Of a stretch of 64,000 nucleotides of DNA, positions 16,052 to 24,125 are shown piece by piece. Made by a program: the position numbers and the translations under genes. Positions within the stretch are counted from its first letter, which is position 1. Each line of letters begins with the position of its first letter. The stretch covers positions 1,488,001 to 1,552,000 of the forward strand of contig NZ_LR962863.1 in NCBI RefSeq assembly GCF_900458895.1. The letters run 5' to 3'. Source of the DNA: Staphylococcus schleiferi (GTDB lineage Bacteria > Bacillota > Bacilli > Staphylococcales > Staphylococcaceae). The notes under the pieces are model-generated. The model searched no databases. It had not been told where the DNA came from and saw only the letters and a program-made list of their open reading frames with translations.

Positions 16052-17317
16052 TTATCTTTTTATCTTGTCTTTTAATTGCTTTAATTTTAAGTAGACTGTA
16101 TAGGCAGGTTTGTTTATAGGCTTAATAAAATCACCGACATATTCTATTACTTCTGCATTATAGCCTTTTTTAAATTTTATCACACCTGCATCTTCTGCAT
16201 CTTCTGAAAAATCACCACTAATGCCATAAAAGTTATATCTTGGAATTTGATAATCAATCGCATAATTAATCATTTCCCATTGCACTGCGTAGCTTCCAGC
16301 AAAATGACGAAATTCGTTTGCTGTGCCGCCTGCATAATAAACAACCTCAAATGGATTAATAATAAAGAATCCAGCCGAAATCGGTAATGTGTCACCGTGT
16401 TTAAGTTGCAATGTTTCTGCTTCTTTTATTTTAGCTTGATTCGCTTCTAGTTGTTGCTCTAAATTTTTCTTTTTATTTATGGCTTTCTGATTTTCAGGAC
16501 GCTTGTTGATGTCTTTATCTGCTTTTGCAATTTCTTTTTTAAAGTCTTGCGCTTCAGTGTTGAGCTCTGCTAAATATGCATTAAAATCAATATACGCTAG
16601 TGGTACGCGGACACGATCTTTATAGTATTTCATACGATGATAATAAAAATCGTCATCTCTATCTACAAAATCTTTTGTTTCAGATGTATCTTCCATAAAC
16701 GAACGGAAAATATGTAATTCATCTTCGTTTAGATAGCGGACTTTCACACCATTTTTCTGTACTTTTTTCGTATTTCTTTTCCTTAAATTATCCATTTGAT
16801 TTAAGATGTCTTTTGATGTTTTATTTTCAACATCGAGCACAGAATGAAAACGAATTTGCCTTATTGTATCAAACCCAGTTGTGAAACCTTCATGTTCAAA
16901 GTTTAATTCAGCCATTTTATCAAAAAACCAGTCACTGCCGTATCTTTCAATCACTTCACCATCATGGTTTCGCTTTAACATTGGTAAATAAGGGTCTACT
17001 CTCAAATACAATGCGTGATATTTCTTAACATATTTTGAAAGTTCATTAAAAAAGAAATGAACGAGCTCTTTATTTTCGTAGTCCATGACTGGTCCGCGGT
17101 TTGAATAAAAATATTTAAAAAACTTCATTACTGGCACTGCTGTCAGTAAACATGCTGCTAGTACGTTATTGTTGTTATCTTTAATGCCGACAAGATGTGT
17201 TTCAACACCTTCAGCAACCTTTAATTCATAGTTCCCTACCATTTGCGTGAAATGGCTATATGGCATTTGATCTGTAAACGCACCAAATTCAGCCGTCGTT
17301 AAATTTGTAAACTTCAT
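16052..17317 (-). CDS. femA: FemA aminoacyltransferase for pentaglycine positions 2-3
   Basis: From ATG 17317 (ribosome site aataggagtattaaa) the product has 421 residues, the FemA size; an earlier in-frame start at 17350 lacks a ribosome site. Typical segments: [38 protein letters not shown], coiled-coil arm at about 245-305 (PENQKAINKKKNLEQQLEAN), GISGDFSEDAEDAGVIKFKK. Adds Gly 2-3 to the cross-bridge. The gene opens the femAB operon. In S. aureus the trp operon lies just upstream; here it does not. Confidence 0.96.
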   Translation of the reverse strand: MKFTNLTTAEFGAFTDQMPYSHFTQMVGNYELKVAEGVETHLVGIKDNNNNVLAACLLTAVPVMKFFKYFYSNRGPVMDYENKELVHFFFNELSKYVKKYHALYLRVDPYLPMLKRNHDGEVIERYGSDWFFDKMAELNFEHEGFTTGFDTIRQIRFHSVLDVENKTSKDILNQMDNLRKRNTKKVQKNGVKVRYLNEDELHIFRSFMEDTSETKDFVDRDDDFYYHRMKYYKDRVRVPLAYIDFNAYLAELNTEAQDFKKEIAKADKDINKRPENQKAINKKKNLEQQLEANQAKIKEAETLQLKHGDTLPISAGFFIINPFEVVYYAGGTANEFRHFAGSYAVQWEMINYAIDYQIPRYNFYGISGDFSEDAEDAGVIKFKKGYNAEVIEYVGDFIKPINKPAYTVYLKLKQLKDKIKR

Positions 17318-17529
17318 TTTAATACTCCTATTTCTCTTTATATCTTCCAAGCATTTTTAATTTGTTCTGCTTTTCCTCTTATGGCATACCTAGAAAAAGC
17401 AACAGTGAAGTTTTAAATCCCCAGATTGTTTAAACTCTATCACCGTTGCGATTACGCCATATTCACCCTTTTATTCTTTCTACATTTTAACTTATTCCCT
17501 TCAAATTCGCCAATATGACGGTATTAAAT

Positions 17530-18564
17530 TTAAACTAATTCTGAAAAACAGTATGCTTCTAAAAGGGCTTGAGCTGCTTTAATTGAATCTATATGTGTCC
17601 GTTCCAATGCATGTGAAGACTCAATTCCTGCCCCAAACAAACCGTGTTTGACATCTGCACCTGCACTTAAAGCGGCAGAAGCATCAGAACCATAATATGG
17701 ATAAATATCTACTTGATATGGAATGTGGCGTTCACGACATAAAGACACCAGATGATGACGCAATTTTTTGTGGTAAGGGCCTGAAGCATCTTTTGCGCAT
17801 ATTGACACAGTGTATTCGTCTGAGGATTGACCATCACCTAATGCGCCCATATCAAAAGCGATAAATTCTTTGACTTTTGGATCAATATTTGAGTTCGCAC
17901 CGTAACCAATTTCTTCATTATTAGAAATATAAAACTGAATTGTATAAGGGAGCCGCTTCGATTGTTCTTGATACCATTCCAAAAATTCAATAATGACTGC
18001 TACACTGACTTTGTCGTCTAAATGACGTGACTTTACAAATCCTGAAGCCGTAACTTCTGTTCGAGGATCAAAACTGACAAAATCACCGACTTCAATACCT
18101 AAAGCACGTGTTTCCGCTTCAGATGTCACCTTTTCATCTATTCTCACTTCCATATTAGTCTCATCACGCACAATTTCATGATTGTTACGATAAACATGTG
18201 GCGTCGTCTCATGGATTAAAATTGTACCTCGGTATGTTTGTCCTGTTGCCGTTTCAATCGTACAATATTCGCCTTCAATTGCATTATAACGAAAGCCACC
18301 AATAAGAGCTAAACGTAAACGACCATCTTTTAATATCTCTTTAACCATTGCGCCAAGTGTATCTACATGAGCTGTGATACACTTTTTCTTCTCATCGTTG
18401 TCGCCCTTAACTTCTATTAGTAATCCGCCTTTATTAGTAATATGTGTCGTGTAGCCACTCAATTCCACACGCTTTTTAACATAATCGATGGCACGCTCAG
18501 CACTTCCCGACGGACTATTGATGGCTGTTAATTCAGTTAATGTATCAATGACACGTTCATTCAT
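17530..18564 (-). CDS. M42 family glutamyl aminopeptidase-like enzyme
   Basis: The product has 344 residues from the second of two close ATGs (18564; spacing of 9 from aaggggatg), or 347 from 18573. M42 cocatalytic metal site residues are all visible: His/Asp in TAHVDTLG, Asp in SRHLDDKVS, Glu-Glu in NNEEIGYG, Asp in IAFDMGALGDG and the late His in GIESSHALERTH. Family members form tetrahedral dodecamers that trim peptides. The exact substrate is not predictable. The gene is divergent from tyrA. Confidence 0.88.
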   Translation of the reverse strand: MNERVIDTLTELTAINSPSGSAERAIDYVKKRVELSGYTTHITNKGGLLIEVKGDNDEKKKCITAHVDTLGAMVKEILKDGRLRLALIGGFRYNAIEGEYCTIETATGQTYRGTILIHETTPHVYRNNHEIVRDETNMEVRIDEKVTSEAETRALGIEVGDFVSFDPRTEVTASGFVKSRHLDDKVSVAVIIEFLEWYQEQSKRLPYTIQFYISNNEEIGYGANSNIDPKVKEFIAFDMGALGDGQSSDEYTVSICAKDASGPYHKKLRHHLVSLCRERHIPYQVDIYPYYGSDASAALSAGADVKHGLFGAGIESSHALERTHIDSIKAAQALLEAYCFSELV

Positions 18565-18706
18565 ACTCTTCATCCCCTTCTTCTTTTTATTCTATTGTAA
18601 CGATGATACGCTAAAATCTCACGTATTCTTATCTCACTCTTGCAATTAAACGCGTTAAAATGATAAACTAGCCATTATTTATTATAAACTCAAGGGGGGG
18701 ACTTTG

Positions 18707-19798
18707 ATGACTCACATCTTTTTTGTTGGTCTCGGTTTAATCGGTGGAAGTTTAGCCAGTAATATAAAGTATTTTCATCCAAACGTAACCATTACCGCTT
18801 TTGATGCAAATCCCGACCAACTCGAACGTGCACAGTCTATAGGTATTATTGACCATGCCTCTTCAGATTATGAAACGACACTTAAGCAAGCAGACATCGT
18901 GATTTTTGCGACACCCGTTCAAACGACAGTTAAATATTTAAAAGCGTTGCCCCATCTTGAAACACAACCCGGTTTAATTGTCACTGATACTGGAAGTACG
19001 AAAGCAACGATTCAAGCATTTGAGTCGACTTTATTAGCTGCTCAAATCCACTTAGTCGGTGGGCATCCGATGGCGGGAAGTCATAAATCAGGCGTACTCA
19101 ATGCAAAAAAGCATCTATTTGAAAATGCTTATTATATTCTCGTTCATAACCTTGCAGAAAATAATGATGCACGTCAGCAAATTCAGCAATTACTCGAACC
19201 TACGCGTGCCCACTTTATCCATTTAACTGCTGAAGAACACGATCGTATCATGAGTGTCGTAAGTCATGTCCCTCATTTCATGGCCTCTAGTCTTGTTCAT
19301 CTTAATGCTTTTTTCGCTTCTGAGTCTTCTTTAATTCAAGACTTTGCGGCTGGAGGTTTTCGCGATATTACACGTGTAGCAAGTAGTAACCCCGAAATGT
19401 GGCGAGATATTTCAATTGAGAACAAGGCCCATATCATTTCGACACTTAAACATTTACAGCGTCAGCTTTCGAATACCATTCATTTGCTTGAAACCGAACA
19501 GCAAGACGCCCTATATGATTTTTTTAATGATGCAAAATCTTATCGCGATGCCTTGCCAATTCGTCAAAAAGGAGCAATGGAGAGTACTTTTGATTTATAT
19601 GTAGATATCCCAGACCAACCGGGCATGATTTCAAAAATTACAGATATATTGAGCACGCATTATATTTCTATAAGAAACTTGAGGATTTTAGAGGTTCGTG
19701 AAGACATTTACGGTGCTTTACGTATTAGTTTTAAACGTCCGGAAGATCGAGATGCAGCACGTATTGCATTAAAAGACTTTGATACTTACTTAAGCTAA
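18707..19798 (+). CDS. tyrA: Prephenate dehydrogenase
   Basis: The product has 363 residues from ATG 18707, which lies 10 bases behind a G7 ribosome site; a TTG directly before it is less likely. N-terminal NADP-binding fold (FVGLGLIGGSLASNI), catalytic region GGHPMAGSHKSGV, C-terminal ACT domain from about 295 (FDLYVDIPDQPGMISKITD), which probably senses tyrosine. It converts prephenate to 4-hydroxyphenylpyruvate. It stands alone; in S. aureus it also sits next to an M42 peptidase gene and the trp genes. Confidence 0.93.
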   Translation: MTHIFFVGLGLIGGSLASNIKYFHPNVTITAFDANPDQLERAQSIGIIDHASSDYETTLKQADIVIFATPVQTTVKYLKALPHLETQPGLIVTDTGSTKATIQAFESTLLAAQIHLVGGHPMAGSHKSGVLNAKKHLFENAYYILVHNLAENNDARQQIQQLLEPTRAHFIHLTAEEHDRIMSVVSHVPHFMASSLVHLNAFFASESSLIQDFAAGGFRDITRVASSNPEMWRDISIENKAHIISTLKHLQRQLSNTIHLLETEQQDALYDFFNDAKSYRDALPIRQKGAMESTFDLYVDIPDQPGMISKITDILSTHYISIRNLRILEVREDIYGALRISFKRPEDRDAARIALKDFDTYLS

Positions 19799-19845
19799 CA
19801 GACAGGAAATATCAACGCATTTTGCATTTCCTTCCTGACTCGTGT

Positions 19846-19924
19846 TATAATAACTTCAACAAGAACTTCGTGCATGATATGCACCAATCCCCTCGCTATC
19901 GGAAGTAGCGAGGGGATTTTTTCG
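19846..19924 (+). ncRNA. Antitoxin RNA (RNA II type) of an Fst-family type I system
   Basis: Promoter TTGCAT (19822-19827), 18 bases, TATAAT (19846-19851), giving a transcript from about 19858 to the terminator at 19886-19924, near 65 bases, the usual RNA II size. It contains AACAAGAACTTCG...ATATGCACC (19857-19885), repeated almost exactly at the toxin start (20030-20058). These are the DRa/DRb-style repeats through which RNA II binds the toxin message in the par locus of pAD1. The transcript converges on the toxin gene and shares its terminator. Confidence 0.75.
19886..19924. terminator. Shared bidirectional terminator of the Fst-type locus
   Basis: A 12-bp stem aatcccctcgct / agcgaggggatt with loop atcggaagt, then T6. 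Very stable; it ends the antitoxin RNA and, read from the other strand, the toxin RNA, so both share this stem. Confidence 0.85.
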
Positions 19925-19944
19925 GCGCTAGCTTATCATATCGC

Positions 19945-20046
19945 CTATTTTTTCTTATTGCTGCGTACACGTAGCCAATGTGCAAATAACGCAACAATAC
20001 AACCACTGACAACCGTGGTTGTGATGTGAACAAGAACTTCGGTCAT
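19945..20046 (-). CDS. Fst/PepA1-like type I toxin, 33 residues
   Basis: ATG 20046 lies 7 bases after gagaggaggtg. The peptide starts MTEVLVHITTTVVSGC, continues IVALFAHWLRVR and ends SNKKK. One membrane helix followed by a basic tail with the ALFAHWLR signature is the Fst/Ldr family hallmark. Such peptides damage the membrane when freed from RNA control. An extended -10 (TGGTATAAT at 20112-20104) drives it. The 5' leader folds TCTCTCAGGCGTCA on TGACGCAGAGAGGA, next to the ribosome site. Together with RNA II and the direct repeats, this is a complete chromosomal par-type locus. Confidence 0.88.
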   Translation of the reverse strand: MTEVLVHITTTVVSGCIVALFAHWLRVRSNKKK

Positions 20047-20188
20047 TCATATGCACCTCCTCTCTGCGTCATCATTGACGCCTGAGAGATAGGCGACTTT
20101 TTTATTATACCACCTTCATTTTTACAATCCTAGCTTACTTCTTATCCACCGTAAAATAACAATAAATACGGGTATCTCAATCATACAG

Positions 20189-21457
20189 TTACATTTTATG
20201 TCCCGCCATTAAGCCTAATCTTCCATACTTTGTTCCCGCTTCAGTATAGGATATCGCTTTTGAAACGATCCCTTTGCCATATTTCTCTTGTAATTGATCG
20301 ATCGTTTTCGCCAACTTTTCTTGACGTAACCTTTGAAATTCATCCGTAAATAAATCTAACTGTCTTTCACTTTCAGGTGACATTTTCGTCAACGACACAC
20401 TCAAGGTCCGATATAATTCATTTGGGTCACAATACGTTTCAGCCAAACGCGCAACAACGTTATAAATATCTTGCTCTAAGTTGGTACCGACTTGTAACGT
20501 ATACTGTTTAGAGATACCGCCTCCATCTTTGTAACCAAACGAAAAATGAATCGTCTTTGCGAGTTGTTCACGTTCTCGCAAGCGCCGTGCCACATCTTCA
20601 ATGAGCTCTTGCATAACGACCTTTGCTTCTTGAAATGTATAATCACGCATCAAAATTTGGCTTTTACAAATAGAAGGGTTCATAATTTGATACGTTTCAT
20701 TGATACGACTTTGATCAATCCCATTCGCATGTAAATGAAGGTCCACACCTATAATCCCAAAGTCTCTTTTTAAGTAAACGTACGGATACTGTGCTAATTG
20801 TCCAATTTTAAAGATCCCGCGTGCATTCAACTTTTTCTCCGTTCGTTTACTAATCCCCCAAAAAGAAGTCAAAGGAGAAATCTCCCATACTTTATCTGGC
20901 ACATCTTCATAACGCCATTCGGCAATATAGCGCGGATTATTTTTAGCTTCATTATCCAGTGCGAGCTTACTGAGTAACATGTTAGAACCGACACCAATCG
21001 CACATTGCACTTTAGTTTCTTCATATATTTCTTTAATTAAACGCTCACAAAAAGAATGTAAAGTCGTATTAAAACGATAGTAACTCTTCGTCACATCCAT
21101 AAAAAACTCATCAATACTGTACTGATGAAAATCTTCTGGTGGCACATAACGTAACGCGATTTTAGAAATCTTTAGTGATATATCTAAATACTTACGCATA
21201 CTTGGATTAATAATATAAATATCGTTGCGATGCGGAATTTCAAATAGACGTGAACCTGTTTGAATACCTAACTTTTTAAGGGGTTGCGTTGCTGCAAGCA
21301 CAACCGATCCCTGTCTTTTCGTATCTGCAACTACTGCTAACTTTGTCGTTAAAGGATCTAATCCTTTTTCAATACACGACACACTCGCAAAAAAACTTTT
21401 TTGGTCTATACACAAAATATCCCTGTTTTCTAATAAATGATAATCATACATCTCCAT
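20189..21457 (-). CDS. SOS-induced Y-family DNA polymerase, UmuC/ImuB type
   Basis: The product has 422 residues (ATG 21457, or 21451 with better ribosome-site spacing). Y-family marks: DQKSFFASVSCIEKG (first catalytic Asp), SIDEFFMDVT (Asp-Glu pair), then helix-hairpin-helix SFWGISKRTEKKLNARGIFK and little-finger domain. It lacks an obvious C-terminal beta-clamp peptide of DinB kind. S. aureus has the same gene here, annotated umuC. A perfect LexA box 40 bases upstream makes it SOS controlled; it would carry out error-prone translesion synthesis. Confidence 0.9.
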   Translation of the reverse strand: MEMYDYHLLENRDILCIDQKSFFASVSCIEKGLDPLTTKLAVVADTKRQGSVVLAATQPLKKLGIQTGSRLFEIPHRNDIYIINPSMRKYLDISLKISKIALRYVPPEDFHQYSIDEFFMDVTKSYYRFNTTLHSFCERLIKEIYEETKVQCAIGVGSNMLLSKLALDNEAKNNPRYIAEWRYEDVPDKVWEISPLTSFWGISKRTEKKLNARGIFKIGQLAQYPYVYLKRDFGIIGVDLHLHANGIDQSRINETYQIMNPSICKSQILMRDYTFQEAKVVMQELIEDVARRLREREQLAKTIHFSFGYKDGGGISKQYTLQVGTNLEQDIYNVVARLAETYCDPNELYRTLSVSLTKMSPESERQLDLFTDEFQRLRQEKLAKTIDQLQEKYGKGIVSKAISYTEAGTKYGRLGLMAGHKM

Positions 21458-21495
21458 TCACCCTCACCTATCTGAAGTTATATTTCTATCATACA

Positions 21496-21509
21496 CGAAC
21501 ATATGTTCT
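21496..21509 (-). promoter_or_regulatory. LexA box of the Y-family polymerase gene
   Basis: CGAACATATGTTCT; the core GAACATATGTTC is a perfect palindrome. A degenerate second copy, AGTACATACGTTCT, lies at 21525-21538. Confidence 0.85.
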
Positions 21510-21553
21510 TAAATCAACACAAACAGTACATACGTTCTAATAAAATCATAAAA

Positions 21554-21592
21554 AAAGCGATGTCGCGCCTTTCATCAGCGGCAACATCGCTC
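21554..21592 (-). terminator. Terminator of the Spo0M-like gene
   Basis: AGCGATGT / ACATCGCT with further internal pairing (cgc..gcg) and an A7 tract on the plus side. Confidence 0.7.
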
Positions 21593-21619
21593 AATTGAAT
21601 CCTCACTGCTTATGAATGA

Positions 21620-22027
21620 TTAACGTCGGTAAGGAATGACAGCTTCCATCTCTTCATCCAAACCGTGCCCAATATAAACATGAGTATGTAAATAAATATG
21701 GCTTTTAAGTGATTTAAACGTTAACGACTCCGGTTTAAAACTAAAGTCTATTTTTTTATCTTCACCTACATCGATAGTAAATGCTTCATCAATCACAAAG
21801 CGGTCTAGTTCGTGCGTTAAATATGAAAAGTCACTCGTTTCATCATCATTCGGATATTTTTCAATCATCGTCAATACAATATGTGTCACTTTTTGATCAC
21901 TCTGACCTGCTTTGAGATGTACACAACCAGAAATTGTATCCGAAAGATCATATTCTCGCTGATTTAAACGAATAAATACTTTCATACCGTTGATGCCTAA
22001 AGATGTTAATACATTATCGAAACCCAT
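21620..22027 (-). CDS. Spo0M-like arrestin-fold protein
   Basis: The product has 135 residues, resembling the N-terminal half of Bacillus Spo0M (SpoOM family; about 258 residues there): MGFDNVLTSLGINGMKVFIRL, then beta-rich YDLSDTISGCVHLKAG. In staphylococci, which do not sporulate, the short form is usual as I remember, and its role is unknown. Arrestin-like folds act in protein trafficking. Single gene between two terminators. Confidence 0.75.
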   Translation of the reverse strand: MGFDNVLTSLGINGMKVFIRLNQREYDLSDTISGCVHLKAGQSDQKVTHIVLTMIEKYPNDDETSDFSYLTHELDRFVIDEAFTIDVGEDKKIDFSFKPESLTFKSLKSHIYLHTHVYIGHGLDEEMEAVIPYRR

Positions 22028-22137
22028 AAAAACCCTCCATGTCTCTTGTTGTTAATCTTATCATAGCCAAAAATGATTCAATCGCGCAACCGATATCAAA
22101 AATGCTATAATGAAATAAAAATTGAGGAGGTCTTATC

Positions 22138-22323
22138 ATGCCTATTGTTACAGTTAAATTATTAGAAGGTCGCACAGATGAACAGCTTAAAAATTTAGTA
22201 ACTGAAGTGACAGATGCCGTAGAAAGAACAACAAATGCAAAGCGAGAAGCGATTTCTGTTATCATTGAAGAAATGAAAAAAGAACACTTCGGCGTTGCTG
22301 GTGTACGTAAATCAGACCAATAA
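22138..22323 (+). CDS. 4-oxalocrotonate tautomerase family protein
   Basis: The product has 61 residues; Met removal exposes the catalytic Pro of MPIVTVKLLEG. The Arg residues of the fold (GRTDEQLKNL) and the beta-hairpin end VAGVRKSD fit the family. Ribosome site gaggaggtcttatc. Family members tautomerise enols; the natural substrate in staphylococci is not known to me. Confidence 0.88.
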   Translation: MPIVTVKLLEGRTDEQLKNLVTEVTDAVERTTNAKREAISVIIEEMKKEHFGVAGVRKSDQ

Positions 22324-22327
22324 TACT

Positions 22328-22363
22328 AAAACCCCCTGTTTGATTGAAAACAGGGGGTTTTAA
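22328..22363. terminator. Bidirectional terminator between the tautomerase and msrR genes
   Basis: AAACCCCCTGTTT / AAACAGGGGGTTT, loop of 5, with A and T tracts on both sides. Confidence 0.9.
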
Positions 22364-22370
22364 CATCATT

Positions 22371-23342
22371 TTAATCATTCAAAAATGCTTGAATTCGCTT
22401 TTTATTTTCAGCTTTATCTATACCTAAAGCAGAGCCACCATCATTCGTCGTAATATTTTCGTAGCTTCCTTTAACAGGAACACTTAACGTCTTAATATCT
22501 TTATCACCACGGACAATAAAACTGAAGCCTGTTTGATAGATTGCTGAATCTGGCATGTTCGTACCGACATAACCCCGCATAATGCCCGCTAATTTAGGCG
22601 CCTTCATAATAGATGAAGGTTGTACGAGTTGTTGTTTCAATGCCGACATCACTTGTTGTTGACGACGTACACGTCCAAAATCCCCTTCCGGATCATTACG
22701 AAAACGTGCATAACCTAGTAACTCTTTCCCGTTTAGGCGATGATAGCCTTTTTTCAATGATACACCAATTTTGGCAGACATATCTTTTTCAACGTGAATA
22801 GGCACGCCTTTAGGCTCAAGTTCGTCAATCATCGCTTCAAAACCATTAAAGTCTAGTGTTGCATAGTACTCTGGCTCAATACCTAAGTTTGACTTTAACG
22901 TCTTGCGCAATAGTTCAGGTCCACCTAATGAATAAGCCGCATTAATTTTATAGCTGTTATAGCCTGGAATATCCGCATAAATGTCACGCATAATAGACAC
23001 GATCTTCATATCTTTTTTAATATAGTCATATTGTGCAACCATAATCGAATCGGTACGAGACACACCGCCGTCTTCACGGTCCGCACCTAAAATTAATACA
23101 GTGGCTTTCCCATCATTTTTAATTGCACCATTAAATTTATGTATTTTCGGCGCTTGATTATGTTTTTTAGCCACTTCAAGACCTGACTTATAACTAGAAA
23201 CACAATACATCACAAAGGCAAAAAGCAGAATGATAAACGCCAAGATAAACAAAGGCCATTTAGGTATCTTTCTCTTTTTCTTACGCTTTAAAGTTTTCTC
23301 AGAAGCATTCGAGGTACTACGGTTTAAATTGTTTTCATTCAT
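22371..23342 (-). CDS. msrR: LytR-CpsA-Psr family protein MsrR
   Basis: The product has 323 residues: basic N-terminus ([12 protein letters not shown]), one membrane anchor at about 31-50, then the LCP domain outside ([37 protein letters not shown]). LCP enzymes attach teichoic acids or other undecaprenyl-linked glycopolymers to peptidoglycan. MsrR sits next to msrA in S. aureus, as here (divergent). Ribosome site aaggttgataag before the ATG. Confidence 0.9.
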   Translation of the reverse strand: MNENNLNRSTSNASEKTLKRKKKRKIPKWPLFILAFIILLFAFVMYCVSSYKSGLEVAKKHNQAPKIHKFNGAIKNDGKATVLILGADREDGGVSRTDSIMVAQYDYIKKDMKIVSIMRDIYADIPGYNSYKINAAYSLGGPELLRKTLKSNLGIEPEYYATLDFNGFEAMIDELEPKGVPIHVEKDMSAKIGVSLKKGYHRLNGKELLGYARFRNDPEGDFGRVRRQQQVMSALKQQLVQPSSIMKAPKLAGIMRGYVGTNMPDSAIYQTGFSFIVRGDKDIKTLSVPVKGSYENITTNDGGSALGIDKAENKKRIQAFLND

Positions 23343-23477
23343 CTTATCAACCTTATATCTTCAAAATTATGTATCTATGTACTATAATAAATACATATTA
23401 ACGTTATATAAATTTATTTTAAAAATCAAGTGAAAACCATAAAATCATACCAAGTTCTTATATGGAAGGGTGTTTAA

Positions 23478-23996
23478 ATGAATATCAATACAGCATATTT
23501 TGCAGGTGGTTGCTTTTGGTGTATGACCAAGCCATTTGACCAAAACGAGGGCATTGAGCAAGTCACATCAGGTTATATGGGAGGCCACGTTGATCAACCG
23601 ACGTATCAACAAGTGAAAACAGGAGAAACAGGTCACTATGAAACAGTCAAAATCGAGTATGATGTCGCACTCTTTTCATACCAAAAGCTGTTAGAAATCT
23701 TTTTCTCAGTGATTGATCCGACTGATGACGGTGGACAATTCCAAGATAGAGGTTCGCAGTATCGCACTGCTATTTTTTATACAAACGAAGACCAAAAAGA
23801 AGTCGCTGAAGCTTATATTGCTTCACTCGAAGGCACTTTTGACCACGATAAAGCAGTCGCCACTAAAGTTCTTCCAGCTTCTGAATTTTATGAAGCTGAA
23901 GCATACCATCAAGATTTCTATAAAAAAGACCCTGAACGTTTTGAACAACAAGAAAGAGAACGTGAAGCTTACGCGCAATCTCATCAAATTAAGTAA
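23478..23996 (+). CDS. msrA: Peptide methionine-S-sulfoxide reductase
   Basis: The product has 172 residues with the catalytic GCFWC motif at about 11-15 ([13 protein letters not shown]), [14 protein letters not shown], and [10 protein letters not shown] near the C-terminus. It repairs oxidised methionine with thioredoxin. Ribosome site ggaagggtgttta. Only the MsrA domain is present; no MsrB follows, the next gene being convergent mprF. Confidence 0.94.
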   Translation: MNINTAYFAGGCFWCMTKPFDQNEGIEQVTSGYMGGHVDQPTYQQVKTGETGHYETVKIEYDVALFSYQKLLEIFFSVIDPTDDGGQFQDRGSQYRTAIFYTNEDQKEVAEAYIASLEGTFDHDKAVATKVLPASEFYEAEAYHQDFYKKDPERFEQQEREREAYAQSHQIK

Positions 23997-24076
23997 ACAT
24001 AAGCATACCATTGCTGATTTGAATAAAGGATTTTTATATCGGACTTATCACATATTGGTTTTAAACTACAGAAACA

Positions 24077-24110
24077 CCGACAAAGTACTTATGACTTTGT
24101 CGGCGTTTTT
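24077..24110. terminator. Terminator between msrA and mprF
   Basis: CCGACAAAGT / ACTTTGTCGG, loop acttatg, then gttttt; serves the convergent pair. Confidence 0.85.
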
Positions 24111-24125
24111 ATTTTTCTATTACAA

